Both the position numbers and the translations under genes were made by a program. Positions 45,269 through 54,482 of a DNA stretch of 64,000 bases are shown one piece after another. Under the pieces are notes generated by a model. The model ran no database searches and was not told the origin of the DNA. It saw only the letters and a list, made by a program, of their open reading frames with translations. How positions within the stretch are numbered: position 1 is the stretch's first letter; the number at the start of each line of letters is the position of its first letter. The stretch comes from Flavobacterium psychrotrophum (GTDB lineage: Bacteria; Bacteroidota; Bacteroidia; Flavobacteriales; Flavobacteriaceae): contig NZ_CP031557.1 in NCBI RefSeq assembly GCF_003403075.1, positions 3,286,001 through 3,350,000 of the forward strand, read 5' to 3'.

Positions 45269-46084
45269 CTACCAGCTGCCACCGGCACCGCCGCCGCTAA
45301 AGCCGCCGCCACCGAATCCACCACCAAAGCCTCCGCCTCCGCCGAAACCGCCACCAGAACGGCTACCGCCACCCCAGCCGCCAGAACTGCGCCCAAGGCT
45401 TCCCAGTATAAGAATATCGGCCAGATCAAGGCCACCACTACGCCTGCCGCCATTTCGGCCACCGCCGCCGCCCCTAAAACGGGAAATGATGAAGATGATA
45501 ATTATTATGATAAAGATGAATATCCCTAATATACCCGAGCCATCATTACTTTCTTTACCGTCCCCCCCCTGGCGGGTGCCTTTATATTTACCATTAAGCA
45601 TCTGGAAAATGGCATCAGTACCTTTGTCAAGACCGGCATAATAATCGCCTGCCTTAAACTCCGGAATAATAACCTCACGGGTCATCTCCCCCACTTCCCC
45701 GGCTGTCATACGGTCTTCAGCACCGTACCCCGGAGAAATCCAAATTTGGTGCTCTTTCTCGGCTAATACTATAAAAACGCCGTTATCGTCTTTTGCAGTA
45801 CCGCCCACACCCCACTCATGGCCCCACTTAGGGGTAAGCAGCCCTATGTTCTCGCCTTTAAGCGATGGTATAATGGCAATTACTATTTGGGTTGTAGTGG
45901 TATCGGCATAATTAATAAGCTTTTGTTCCAGCTGCTTTTTATCTGATGCAGAAAGCAGGTTGGCATAATCATATACACTAGTCTGAAAATCAGGCTTTGG
46001 CGGAATGTCAAATTGCGCAAAACTATGTTGCGGCAATAATAGTATACCTGTATAGAGCAGGCAAAGCAGTAGTATTTTTTTCAT
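45269..46084 (-). CDS. TPM-domain membrane protein with Gly-rich tail
   Basis: The 271-aa protein has a signal peptide (MKKILLLCLLYTGILLLPQHSFAQ), a TPM/YgcG domain (~35-165; YDYANLLSASDKKQLEQKL, GYGAEDRMTAGEVG), a membrane helix (~183-203, GIFIFIIIIIIFII) and a tail of Gly/Ser/Trp repeats. TPM proteins are linked to membrane and photosystem repair in other organisms; the bacterial role is unclear. It overlaps the next upstream gene by 4 bp, and the pair with LemA is a recurring cluster. Confidence 0.88.
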   Translation of the reverse strand: MKKILLLCLLYTGILLLPQHSFAQFDIPPKPDFQTSVYDYANLLSASDKKQLEQKLINYADTTTTQIVIAIIPSLKGENIGLLTPKWGHEWGVGGTAKDDNGVFIVLAEKEHQIWISPGYGAEDRMTAGEVGEMTREVIIPEFKAGDYYAGLDKGTDAIFQMLNGKYKGTRQGGDGKESNDGSGILGIFIFIIIIIIFIISRFRGGGGGRNGGRRSGGLDLADILILGSLGRSSGGWGGGSRSGGGFGGGGGFGGGFGGGGFSGGGAGGSW

Positions 46085-46518
46085 CCTTTAGATATGGTAT
46101 CAGGAAGTTCATTTTTATCATCATCCGCATACGGAAAATAGGTTTTAAGCCTTTCGCCTGCACGCAGTATGCCTTCTACAAGCCCCTGCTTAAAGCGGTT
46201 TTCTTTAAAGTGGCCTATAACAACATCTTTGGTACAATCCCAAAAATCATTTTCTACAGCCTTATCTATCCCTTCATCGCCTATAATAGCAAAGGCACGG
46301 TCTTTTACACCCACATAAAACAACACTCCGTTACGGGCAGTAGTAGCCTCCATGCCTAAAACAGAAAAAACCTCCTGTGCCCTTTCGAGCGGAGGTTTTT
46401 GAGATGTATTTTCTATATGTACACGAATCTCACCACTGGTGTTTTTTTCGGCTTGCTGAATAGCTTCAACAATAGCCCCTTCATCAGCAGCAGTAAGAAA
46501 ATCATTAGCTTCGGGCAT
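46081..46518 (-). CDS. TPM-domain protein, soluble
   Basis: The 145-aa protein consists essentially of one TPM domain (AADEGAIVEAIQQAEKNTSG, RNGVLFYVGVKDRAFAIIGD) without a signal peptide. It lies between LemA and the longer TPM protein: 13 bp after the lemA stop and overlapping the next gene by ATGA. It would work in the cytoplasm or at the membrane with its neighbours. Confidence 0.88.
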   Translation of the reverse strand: MPEANDFLTAADEGAIVEAIQQAEKNTSGEIRVHIENTSQKPPLERAQEVFSVLGMEATTARNGVLFYVGVKDRAFAIIGDEGIDKAVENDFWDCTKDVVIGHFKENRFKQGLVEGILRAGERLKTYFPYADDDKNELPDTISKG

Positions 46519-46531
46519 AATATTTTTATTT

Positions 46532-47122
46532 TTAAAATTTAACCTCTACCGGTTTGTCTGCACCTTCTACCGCTTTAAAATATGGTTTCTCTTTATATTC
46601 GCCTAAGAACATAGAGTTAGGAAATTTCAGCACATAGTTGTTATACTCCTGTACCACCTCATTATAGCGTGTACGTTGTGTTTGTATGGTATTTTCTGTC
46701 GACGCCAGTTCATCCTGCAGTTTCAGGAAATTTTGGTTTGATTTTAATTCCGGATATTTCTCTACCGTAACGTTACCTATCAATTTATTAACCGACCCCA
46801 TAAGGTTAGCCTGCGCAGTACTAAAAGCTGCAAGCTGCTCTGGCGTGGCATTAGACGGGTCTACCTGTACTGATGTGGCTTTGCTCCTGGCCTCAATAAC
46901 CTCTACAAGTGTACTCTTTTCAAAATTAGCAGCACCTTTTACAGTCTCCACAAGATTACCTATAAGGTCGTTACGGCGCTGGTATGCAGTTTCTACATTA
47001 CCCCATTCTTTACTAACGGCCTGGCTTTTATCTATAGCTCCGTTCTTGATGCCCATGCTCCAAAAAAAGCCAATTGCTATTACTGCTACAATAATTATTA
47101 CGGGTAGTAACCACTTTTTCAT
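46532..47122 (-). CDS. LemA family protein
   Basis: The 196-aa protein has an N-terminal membrane helix (LLPVIIIVAVIAIGFFWSMG) and an all-helical LemA body with NLVETVKGAANFEKSTLVEV and RYNEVVQEYNNYVLKFPNS, ending FLGEYKEKPYF. LemA is a widespread inner-membrane protein of unclear function, often found beside TPM-domain genes as here. It is in the same direction as MerR upstream, 13 bp away. Confidence 0.92.
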   Translation of the reverse strand: MKKWLLPVIIIVAVIAIGFFWSMGIKNGAIDKSQAVSKEWGNVETAYQRRNDLIGNLVETVKGAANFEKSTLVEVIEARSKATSVQVDPSNATPEQLAAFSTAQANLMGSVNKLIGNVTVEKYPELKSNQNFLKLQDELASTENTIQTQRTRYNEVVQEYNNYVLKFPNSMFLGEYKEKPYFKAVEGADKPVEVKF

Positions 47123-47135
47123 TTGTTGGATGTTT

Positions 47136-47465
47136 TTAAAGTTCTTTTTTAATATTGATCAATTGTGTTTTTATAGCCTCTAATTTACGGATAATTTCAA
47201 AGGTATCCATAGTTTTCTTCTGTCCACCCTTAAGGTGCACCTTTGCACCATCAAGTGTAAAGCCGCGCTCTTTTACCAAATGGTAAATAAGTTGCAGGTT
47301 CTTTACGTCTTCGGGCGTAAACATACGGTTGCCTTTGGCATTCTTTTTTGGCTTAAGCACGTCAAATTCCTTATCCCAAAAGCGGATAAGCGACGCGTTA
47401 ACATCAAAGGCTTTGGCAAGTTCGCCAATACTGTAATATCTTTTTTCGGGCAGGTCTAAGTGCAT
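47136..47465 (-). CDS. MerR-family transcriptional regulator
   Basis: The 109-aa protein is only a MerR winged-helix domain (YYSIGELAKAFDVNASLIRFW, RMFTPEDVKNLQLIYHLVKE) plus a short C-terminal helix. No effector domain or Cys metal ligands are present, so it is not a metal sensor. It abuts the M23 peptidase gene with zero gap, and LemA follows, so it may autoregulate this operon. Confidence 0.9.
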   Translation of the reverse strand: MHLDLPEKRYYSIGELAKAFDVNASLIRFWDKEFDVLKPKKNAKGNRMFTPEDVKNLQLIYHLVKERGFTLDGAKVHLKGGQKKTMDTFEIIRKLEAIKTQLINIKKEL

Positions 47466-48443
47466 TTAGTCGAGCGATTGATTTTCCTGGTTAGCTAATT
47501 TAGCAATTAAAACATATTCTTTTGCAGAAATATTTCCATAATAAAAGTTAAGCGGGTTTACCACAGTACCGTTTTTGTGCACTTCATAATGCAGATGGGG
47601 TGCCTCGCTGCGGCCTGTGCTACCTACATAGCCTATAATGTCGCCACGTTTTACACGCTGCCCTGCCCTTACGGCAAATTTGCTCATGTGCCCATACAGT
47701 GTCTGGTAGCCATAGCCATGGTTTATAACCACACGGTTACCGTAGCCAGACATTTTATTATCTGCTGCATAAACCACGCCATCTCCGGTGGCATAGATAA
47801 CCGTACCGGTACGTGCACTAAAATCCATGCCTGCATGAAACTTACGCACCTTTGTAAACGGGTCGCTCCTGTACCCAAAGCCCGATGCCATCTGGCGCAG
47901 GTCTTCGTTTTTTACCGGTTGTATGGCCGGTATGGCAGTAAGCAGTTTTGCTTTATCTTTTGCCAGTTTGGCTATTTCATCAAGGCTCTGGCTTTGTATC
48001 ACAATTTCCTTAGCCAGTACATCTAATCGTTTTGTAGTATTCTTTACCAGGTCGCTGTTGTTGTATCCTTCTATAGATTTATAACGGTTAACCCCGCCAA
48101 AGCCTGCCGTGCGCTGCTCTTCAGGAATAGGTGTGGCGTTAAAATAAGTGCGGTAAACATTATTATCACGGTCTTCTACACTATTCAGTGCCTCTTCCAT
48201 CAGGGCACTTTTGCGGTTCAGTATCTCATACTGCAATTTCATACTCTCAATTTCGCGGGTAAGCAGCCTGTCTTTAGGGGTTTCAAAAAACGGCGTATTT
48301 AGCAGTACCACAAAACACAAAAACCCAAACAGTGCAGCTGCCACTATAAACAGCAGCGCCACGCCTATCTTTTTACCCTTTTTGGTCTTTATTTTATGAA
48401 AGGCCAGCTTTTCAGGATCGTAATAATATTTTGCCTTCGCCAT
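47466..48443 (-). CDS. M23-family metallopeptidase (murein endopeptidase-like)
   Basis: The 325-aa protein has a cytoplasmic N-terminus, one membrane helix (~25-48), a coiled-coil stretch (~60-180) and a C-terminal LytM/M23 domain. Zinc-ligand motifs are FHAGMDFSARTG (HxxxD) and HLHYEVH (HxH); the GYGNRVVINHGYGYQTLYGHM block is typical. Both zinc motifs are complete, so it is probably an active peptidoglycan endopeptidase. It leads the M23-MerR-LemA-TPM-TPM series. Confidence 0.92.
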   Translation of the reverse strand: MAKAKYYYDPEKLAFHKIKTKKGKKIGVALLFIVAAALFGFLCFVVLLNTPFFETPKDRLLTREIESMKLQYEILNRKSALMEEALNSVEDRDNNVYRTYFNATPIPEEQRTAGFGGVNRYKSIEGYNNSDLVKNTTKRLDVLAKEIVIQSQSLDEIAKLAKDKAKLLTAIPAIQPVKNEDLRQMASGFGYRSDPFTKVRKFHAGMDFSARTGTVIYATGDGVVYAADNKMSGYGNRVVINHGYGYQTLYGHMSKFAVRAGQRVKRGDIIGYVGSTGRSEAPHLHYEVHKNGTVVNPLNFYYGNISAKEYVLIAKLANQENQSLD

Positions 48444-48458
48444 GTGGTTAAATTATTC

Positions 48459-48609
48459 TATTTTTGCACCTTAACGGTAAAAACCGTGCCGGGCGCCTGC
48501 ATCCATAACGGACAAATGTAATAAATGTTACGGTTTTACCGCTAATTTTAGGCTGCCAAAGGTATTTTAATTGTAATATTGAACTCATTAAACAAACTTT
48601 CATACGAGC
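48459..48609 (+). promoter_or_regulatory. alaS promoter and structured leader
   Basis: A perfect -7 box TATTTTTG (48459-48466) precedes a ~135-nt leader. The leader contains ACGGTAAAAACCGT (48474-48487), which can fold on itself or pair with TTACGGTTTTACCGC (48528-48542). Two mutually exclusive hairpins are therefore possible. A minus-strand -7 (TACCTTTG, 48564-48557) inside the same leader probably serves the M23 operon. Confidence 0.4.
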
Positions 48610-51237
48610 ATGAAATCCCAGGATATCAGGAAACAATTCCTGCAATTTTTTGAAGACAGGGGCCACTTAATTGTCCCGTCTGCACCCATAGTTACTAAAG
48701 ACGACCCTACCCTTATGTTTAACAACAGCGGTATGGCACAGTTTAAGGAGTTTTTTCTTGGCAACGGCACGCCGAAAAGTAAGCGTATTGCCGACACCCA
48801 AAAATGCCTTCGCGTAAGCGGAAAGCACAACGACCTGGAAGATGTAGGCTTTGACACCTACCACCACACCATGTTTGAGATGCTGGGTAACTGGAGCTTT
48901 GGCGACTACTTTAAAAAAGAAGCCATTAACTGGGCATGGGAACTGCTTACCGAAGTATATAAAATACCGAAAGACATACTGTATGTATCTGTGTTTGAAG
49001 GCAGCCCCGAAGAAGGTGTACCTTTTGACCAGGAGGCATACGACATATGGAAAGGCCTGATAGATGAAGACCGCATTATTCTTGGCAACAAGAAAGACAA
49101 CTTTTGGGAAATGGGCGACCAGGGACCGTGCGGGCCATGTTCTGAAATTCACGTAGACATTCGCTCTGCTGAGGAGAAAGCACTGGTATCTGGCAAGAGC
49201 CTGGTTAACAACGACCACCCACACGTGGTGGAGATATGGAACAACGTATTTATGGAGTTTAACCGTAAGGCAGATAAAAGCCTGGAGAAACTGCCTGCAC
49301 AGCACGTAGATACCGGTATGGGCTTTGAGCGCCTGTGCATGGTGCTGCAAGGTGTACAGAGTAACTATGATACTGATGTATTTACCCCGCTTATTACTAA
49401 AATAGAAGCCGTAACCGGTACTAAATATGTAGCTAAAAACGCTACGCCCGAAGAAGAAAAAGTAAACATAGCAATACGCGTAGTGGCAGACCACGTGCGT
49501 GCAGTAGCCTTTGCTATTGCAGATGGGCAGCTACCATCTAACGGTGGTGCGGGCTATGTTATCCGCAGGATATTAAGAAGGGCTATTCGTTATGCGTTTA
49601 CCTTCCTTAACAAAAAAGAGACATTCATCTACGAACTTGTTGCTGTACTGGCAGACCAGATGGGCGATTTCTTCCCGGAGATACGCCAACAGCAGTCGTT
49701 GGTAACAAATGTTATCCGTGAGGAAGAAAATTCATTCTTACGCACGCTTGACCAGGGGCTTCAGCTACTGGATAATGTTATTAGTGAAACTAAAGGTACT
49801 GAAGTTAGTGGCGAAAAAGCATTTGAACTATATGATACTTTCGGTTTCCCGGAAGACCTTACAGCGCTTATCCTTAAAGAAAAAGGCTTTAGCTACGACA
49901 AAGAAGGTTTTGATGCCGAGCTGTTAAAACAAAAAACACGCAGCCGTGCTGCATCTGAAGTTGCTAAAGACGACTGGGTTATACTTGTTGATGGTAATAC
50001 CGAAAGTTTTGTAGGCTACGACCAGCTGGAAAACGAAGTACACATTACCCGTTACCGCAAGGTAGATTCTAAAAAAGACGGATTGCTGTATCAAATCGTT
50101 CTTAGTGCGACTCCTTTCTACCCGGAAGGCGGCGGTCAGGTAGGCGACCGTGGTGTACTTAAATCGGCTAACGAAACCATTGAAGTACTGGACACTAAAA
50201 AAGAGAACAACCTTATACTGCACATTACTAAAGAGCTGCCAGAAAATGTAAAGGCGGCCTTTACCGCTATGGTAAATCCGCTGCTAAGGCATGAGAGTGA
50301 GAGCAACCATACTGCTACACACTTACTGCACCAGGCACTGCGCCATATACTGGGTACGCACGTAGAGCAAAAAGGATCGTTAGTAAGTCCGGGCTACCTG
50401 AGGTTTGACTTTTCGCATTTTGCAAAAGTTACCGAAGAGGAGCAGCAAAAAGTAGAAGACTTTGTAAATGCCCGTATATTCGAGCACCTGCCGCTTGTAG
50501 AGCGCAGGAGCATTCCGTTTAAACAAGCGGTAGAAGAAGGTGCTATGGCGCTCTTTGGCGAAAAATATGGCGATAATGTACGCGCTATTAAATTTGGCGA
50601 CAGCATGGAGCTTTGCGGTGGTACACACGTTAAGAACACTGCCGATATCTGGTCGTTTAAAATAGTAAGCGAAGGTGCCGTTGCAGCAGGTATACGCCGT
50701 ATTGAAGCCATAACAGGCAACGCGGTAAAAGATTTCTTTGCATCGCAGGAAAAAACCCTGGCTGAAATTAAGGCTACACTAAAAAATCCGCAGGATACGC
50801 TTAAAGCTGTGGTATCATTACAGGATGAAAATGCTAAACTAAAAAAACAACTGGAGCAGCTACTACGCGATAAGGCCAAAAACCTTAAAGGCGAACTTGC
50901 AGGCGAGCTACAGGAAATAAACGGGGTGAAATTCCTGGCCAAACAGGTTGACCTTGATGCTAACGGCGCTAAAGATTTAGCCTATGAGCTTGGTAACCTG
51001 GGCACGAACCTGTTCCTTGTATTAGCTACTGTTACAGAAGACAAACCAATGCTTACCTGCTATATCTCTAAAGAGCTTGCTACTGAGAAAGGCCTTAACG
51101 CCGGGCAGGTAGTGCGCGAACTGGGTAAATACATTCAGGGCGGCGGCGGCGGACAGCCATTCTTTGCTACAGCAGGTGGTAAAAATGCTGCCGGTGTACC
51201 GGAGGCTTTAAGCGCTGCTGAGAATTTTATAAAGTAA
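48610..51237 (+). CDS. alaS: Alanine-tRNA ligase
   Basis: The 875-aa class II synthetase begins [17 protein letters not shown]. The catalytic core carries [11 protein letters not shown] and the block [17 protein letters not shown]. The editing domain has [12 protein letters not shown] and the zinc motif CGGTH (~residue 671). The C-Ala domain ends [16 protein letters not shown]. All domains are present and length is normal. A strong terminator follows. Confidence 0.98.
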   Translation: MKSQDIRKQFLQFFEDRGHLIVPSAPIVTKDDPTLMFNNSGMAQFKEFFLGNGTPKSKRIADTQKCLRVSGKHNDLEDVGFDTYHHTMFEMLGNWSFGDYFKKEAINWAWELLTEVYKIPKDILYVSVFEGSPEEGVPFDQEAYDIWKGLIDEDRIILGNKKDNFWEMGDQGPCGPCSEIHVDIRSAEEKALVSGKSLVNNDHPHVVEIWNNVFMEFNRKADKSLEKLPAQHVDTGMGFERLCMVLQGVQSNYDTDVFTPLITKIEAVTGTKYVAKNATPEEEKVNIAIRVVADHVRAVAFAIADGQLPSNGGAGYVIRRILRRAIRYAFTFLNKKETFIYELVAVLADQMGDFFPEIRQQQSLVTNVIREEENSFLRTLDQGLQLLDNVISETKGTEVSGEKAFELYDTFGFPEDLTALILKEKGFSYDKEGFDAELLKQKTRSRAASEVAKDDWVILVDGNTESFVGYDQLENEVHITRYRKVDSKKDGLLYQIVLSATPFYPEGGGQVGDRGVLKSANETIEVLDTKKENNLILHITKELPENVKAAFTAMVNPLLRHESESNHTATHLLHQALRHILGTHVEQKGSLVSPGYLRFDFSHFAKVTEEEQQKVEDFVNARIFEHLPLVERRSIPFKQAVEEGAMALFGEKYGDNVRAIKFGDSMELCGGTHVKNTADIWSFKIVSEGAVAAGIRRIEAITGNAVKDFFASQEKTLAEIKATLKNPQDTLKAVVSLQDENAKLKKQLEQLLRDKAKNLKGELAGELQEINGVKFLAKQVDLDANGAKDLAYELGNLGTNLFLVLATVTEDKPMLTCYISKELATEKGLNAGQVVRELGKYIQGGGGGQPFFATAGGKNAAGVPEALSAAENFIK

Positions 51238-51257
51238 TTTACTTTTAATACATATGC

Positions 51258-51286
51258 AAGGGCAGCCGGTTGGCTGCCCTTTATTT
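51258..51286 (+). terminator. alaS terminator
   Basis: The 10-bp stem AAGGGCAGCC (51258-51267) pairs with 51272-51281, with a GGTT loop and a T-rich tail. Confidence 0.92.
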
Positions 51287-51333
51287 TTTAATGCTATTTA
51301 AAGCAAGCCCTATAACGTAATAGCTATTGTTTA

Positions 51334-51341
51334 TATATTTG
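51334..51341 (+). promoter_or_regulatory. -7 box of the RHS-like lipoprotein gene
   Basis: TATATTTG followed by C is a perfect TAnnTTTG, 28 bp before the ATG at 51369. Confidence 0.5.
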
Positions 51342-51368
51342 CTGTAAAATGCTTAACAAAAGAAAAAA

Positions 51369-52115
51369 ATGAAAAATATCTTATTATTTATGCTTGCCAC
51401 ATCGCTGACATCATGCTCTGATGACAGTGGCTATTTGGGTGGCGGCGGCACCTCAACACCGATGCTGCGCACTACAGTAGAAACAGCACCAAACGGCACT
51501 ACGTTTACCTCGCAATACAGGTATAGTGATGATCAACTACTTGAAGTTACACACAGCAATGGCACAAACGAAGTCTACTCTTATGCCGGCGATTTTTTAA
51601 CAGAGGTCAACTTTTACACTAATGGCAGCCTGGTTAAAAAAGATGTATACAAATACACAACTTCGGGTGTTTTCGGCGAATTTACCTCATACGACTATAC
51701 CGCTACAGATGCCAACAAAAGTGCCTTTAAATCGACTTATTCTTACAATGGCAACAATGTAACCGTTACACGCTACACCGGCGGGCCGCAAAATCAAAAC
51801 CAGGTTGTAGATACCTTAGCACTTACACTAAACAGTAGTGGCGATATTTTAAAAGCAGCCGGTTCTAAAATGACCACGACCTACAACTTCGATGCAAAAA
51901 AAGCTCCGCTTAGTTCATCTACAGCATATCTTGTAAGAACACTTGCGGCATTAGAGGGTGGTGCTCATAATATAACTACAGTGCAGTCAACCCAAAACAA
52001 TACTGTTAGTAACAGCTACAGCACATATACTTATAACACCGATGATTACCCGGCGAGCGAAACGCATACCGAACCCGATGGCAGTGTGCATACTACGCTG
52101 TATACCTACAATTAA
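51369..52115 (+). CDS. Lipoprotein with RHS/YD-like repeats
   Basis: The 248-aa protein has lipoprotein signal MKNILLFMLATSLTSC (lipobox Cys16). The mature part repeats short strands of the YD type: YRYSDDQLLEVTHSNGTNEV, YSYAGDFLTEVNFYTNGSL, YTYNTDDYPASETHTEPDGS. This resembles bacteroidotan DUF4595-like or RHS-like surface lipoproteins. The role is unknown. It has its own promoter, and a repeat-rich gap follows. Confidence 0.8.
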   Translation: MKNILLFMLATSLTSCSDDSGYLGGGGTSTPMLRTTVETAPNGTTFTSQYRYSDDQLLEVTHSNGTNEVYSYAGDFLTEVNFYTNGSLVKKDVYKYTTSGVFGEFTSYDYTATDANKSAFKSTYSYNGNNVTVTRYTGGPQNQNQVVDTLALTLNSSGDILKAAGSKMTTTYNFDAKKAPLSSSTAYLVRTLAALEGGAHNITTVQSTQNNTVSNSYSTYTYNTDDYPASETHTEPDGSVHTTLYTYN

Positions 52116-52131
52116 TCCCTATGTTTTTTTT

Positions 52132-52217
52132 TCTCGCAAAGACGCAAAGGCGCAAAGCTTATGACGATTAAATGAATGCAGAGCATTTAAACTTTGCGCC
52201 TTTGCGTCTTTGCGAGA
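52132..52217. repeat. Palindromic element A, 26-bp perfect stem
   Basis: The left arm 52132-52157 (TCTCGCAAAGACGCAAAGG...) is an exact reverse complement of 52192-52217. The 34-nt centre carries a second stem, TTAAATG with CATTTAA. This is the first of two copies in the gap 52116-52442, which has no gene. Confidence 0.9.
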
Positions 52218-52283
52218 TTTTTATTTAATGGGCTATAATATATTTCTAATCCAGAAAACTATTCTCTAATTTGAGAAGATGTC

Positions 52284-52354
52284 AAGGCGCAAGCTTATGA
52301 TGATTAAATAAATGCGGAGCATTTAAGCTTTGCGCCTTAGCGTCTTTGCGAGAT
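52284..52354. repeat. Palindromic element B, degenerate copy of A
   Basis: The right half (52326-52354, AGCTTTGCGCCTTAGCGTC...) and the centre (GATTAAATAAATGCGGAGCA) match element A almost exactly. The left arm is cut back to AAGGCGCAAG, so this copy has lost part of one arm. Confidence 0.85.
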
Positions 52355-52442
52355 TTTTAATCCTAATAATTTCTTCAGTGAAACTTGTATTGATTTCGCG
52401 AAATGCTTTTGCTATATTCGCTTAACATACCAAACCCACCTG

Positions 52443-52820
52443 ATGACTGAGAATGAACTATCAAAAATAATTGTAGACACTTGCTATAAAATCCACACAA
52501 AGCTTGGCCCCGGACTTTTAGAATCCGTTTATGAACATATTCTGAGCTATGAACTTACAAATGCAGGACTCACGATAGAAAGGCAGAAAGGCTTACCTGT
52601 TTTTTGGGACGGATTAATAATGGACATTGGTTTTAGGGCAGATCTGATTGTGCAAAATAAAGTTATTATTGAGCTAAAATCTATAGAAAAAATAATGCCC
52701 GTTCATCAAAAGCAGATGCTAACATATTTACGCATAACCGGTCTTAAACTTGGCTTATTAGTAAATTTCAATGAAGCTTTGATAAAAAACGGAATAACAA
52801 GAATCGTCCATAATTTATAA
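52443..52820 (+). CDS. GxxExxY protein
   Basis: The 125-aa protein of the GxxExxY family has the naming motif in KLGPGLLESVYEHILSYEL (G-L-L-E-S-V-Y). It also has a PD-(D/E)XK-like core: GFRADLIVQNKVIIELKSIE gives Asp and ExK. The family is thought to be nuclease-like, but its function is unknown. It lies directly after the two palindromic repeats and 5 bp before the GSCFA gene. Confidence 0.9.
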   Translation: MTENELSKIIVDTCYKIHTKLGPGLLESVYEHILSYELTNAGLTIERQKGLPVFWDGLIMDIGFRADLIVQNKVIIELKSIEKIMPVHQKQMLTYLRITGLKLGLLVNFNEALIKNGITRIVHNL

Positions 52821-52825
52821 GACCC

Positions 52826-53782
52826 ATGCAGTTTACAACCCACATCCCTATCGCTGAAAGCAATATAAAAATTGACTACAATTCCCATATTGTGTCGTTA
52901 GGGTCTTGCTTTGCGGTAAACATAGGGCAAAAGCTTGACTATTTTAAGTTCAGGAATACAACCAACCCTTTTGGTATATTGTTCCACCCACTGGCCCTTG
53001 AAAAGGTTATCAGGTATGCCATTGAAGATAAAATTTTTACGGAGACTGATATCTTTTACCATAACGAACGTTGGCATTGCTATGATGCGCACAGCGACCT
53101 GAGCCATACTGACAGTTCACAACTAGTACAGTCACTTAACGGTGCTGCACTACAACTGCGCAACGAAATAATGCAGGCAAGCCACATTATTATAACCCTG
53201 GGTACCGCATGGGTGTACCGCCTTATAGAAACGGAATCGCTTGTAGCCAATTGCCATAAAGTACCGCAAAAAGAATTTACGAAAGAACTACTCTCTGTTG
53301 AGCATATCAGCACAGGATTACGCGGTATCGTTTCGGCAATAGCCAATGTAAATCCGTCAGCGCATCTTATTTTTACGGTATCGCCCGTACGCCATATAAA
53401 AGATGGCTTTATAGAAAATCAGTGGAGCAAGGCAAACCTCATCTCAGCACTACACCAGACATTGAATACTGAACACCGAATACTGAACACTGGCTACTTC
53501 CCTTCTTACGAAATCATGATGGATGAACTGCGTGATTACCGCTTTTATGCCGAAGACATGATTCACCCCAACCAAATGGCTATTGACTACATCTGGGAAC
53601 GTTTTACCAATACCTATGTATCTGAAGAAGCACAGCAGACTATGAAGCTGGCCGATGGCATACAAAAGGGATTACAGCACCGATCGTTTAATCCTGAATC
53701 TGACAGCCACAAAAAGTTCCTGGATAACCTTGGCACAAAGATTGCATCCTTAAGCAAAAAGCATCCGCATATAAAGTTTTAA
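52826..53782 (+). CDS. GSCFA-domain protein carrying a translated repeat
   Basis: The 318-aa protein has the naming motif SLGSCFAVNIGQKL near residue 28, ITLGTAWVYR, LIFTVSPVRHIKDG and FPSYEIMMDELRDYRFYAEDMIHPN, the last containing the candidate His-Asp pair of an SGNH-like esterase. At residues ~212-223 the sequence LNTEHRILNTGYF is encoded by a 14-bp tandem (GAATACTGAACAC twice, 53464-53490) of a repeat type found in intergenic DNA here. The frame is kept, so the repeat appears as a benign in-frame insert. Function is unproven. Confidence 0.88.
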   Translation: MQFTTHIPIAESNIKIDYNSHIVSLGSCFAVNIGQKLDYFKFRNTTNPFGILFHPLALEKVIRYAIEDKIFTETDIFYHNERWHCYDAHSDLSHTDSSQLVQSLNGAALQLRNEIMQASHIIITLGTAWVYRLIETESLVANCHKVPQKEFTKELLSVEHISTGLRGIVSAIANVNPSAHLIFTVSPVRHIKDGFIENQWSKANLISALHQTLNTEHRILNTGYFPSYEIMMDELRDYRFYAEDMIHPNQMAIDYIWERFTNTYVSEEAQQTMKLADGIQKGLQHRSFNPESDSHKKFLDNLGTKIASLSKKHPHIKF

Positions 53783-53832
53783 GGATGCTATAACACAGTG
53801 TTCTTAATACTATTCTTACATTTAAAATAAAA

Positions 53833-54447
53833 ATGCTTAAAAAAATCCTTGTTGCCGCAGCGGCGATTATTCTTATAGTACTTGCATTTAAATACTGCGA
53901 ATTTAAAGATGACGACAGCGACAAAACCACCATTGAAGAAACCGCGCTTATACAGCAGCAACTTAAAAATGTGGGTAAGCTGGTAGTTACCGAAGGTCAT
54001 TACAGCGAAGTACTGACGTATAAAAACAAACAGAGCTATATGATGGATATGGTATCTTTTGACAAAAAGGCTATGGTAGTGGTTAATGCAGATGCCACAG
54101 TAAGTTATGACCTAAGGCAGATTCAGTATGACATTAATGAAACGACCAAAACCATAACGATAAAGAACATACCGAAGGAAGAGATAAAAATAAGCCCCGA
54201 CATTAAATTTTATGATGTGCAGCAAAGTACCTTTAATGAATTTACGGGTGCCGATTATAACAAGATCAGCACACAGGTAAAGGCCAGCCTGCGCAAAAAA
54301 ATAGAAAAGAGTTCGCTTAAGACCAATGCACAGAACCGCCTGCTAAGCGAACTGAGCAAAATACTGATACTTACAAACACTATGGGCTGGACGCTGCAAT
54401 ATAACGGACAGCCGGTGCAGAACGAAAACATGAACACCCTGCTATAA
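53833..54447 (+). CDS. DUF4230 membrane-anchored protein
   Basis: The 204-aa protein has an N-terminal membrane anchor (MLKKILVAAAAIILIVLAF) and a DUF4230 domain with KLVVTEGHYSEVLTYKN and VVNADATVSYDLRQIQYD. The family is of unknown function, recalls SPFH-like or secretion-related beta-rich domains, and is common in Bacteroidota and Firmicutes. It lies 50 bp after the GSCFA gene and ends at a terminator. Confidence 0.88.
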   Translation: MLKKILVAAAAIILIVLAFKYCEFKDDDSDKTTIEETALIQQQLKNVGKLVVTEGHYSEVLTYKNKQSYMMDMVSFDKKAMVVVNADATVSYDLRQIQYDINETTKTITIKNIPKEEIKISPDIKFYDVQQSTFNEFTGADYNKISTQVKASLRKKIEKSSLKTNAQNRLLSELSKILILTNTMGWTLQYNGQPVQNENMNTLL

Positions 54448-54477
54448 AAAAAGCGTCCTGTATCGGGACGCTTTTTT
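54446..54477. terminator. Bidirectional terminator
   Basis: The stem AAGCGTCC (54451-54458) pairs with 54466-54473. An A-run lies before it and a T-run after it, so it can serve DUF4230 (+) and the hydroxylase (-). Confidence 0.9.
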
Positions 54478-54482
54478 GGGGT

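Noticed and set aside
45269..45480. Plus-strand and alternative-frame ORFs across the Gly-rich tail
   Set aside because: They are by-products of the GGN-rich coding of the TPM protein.
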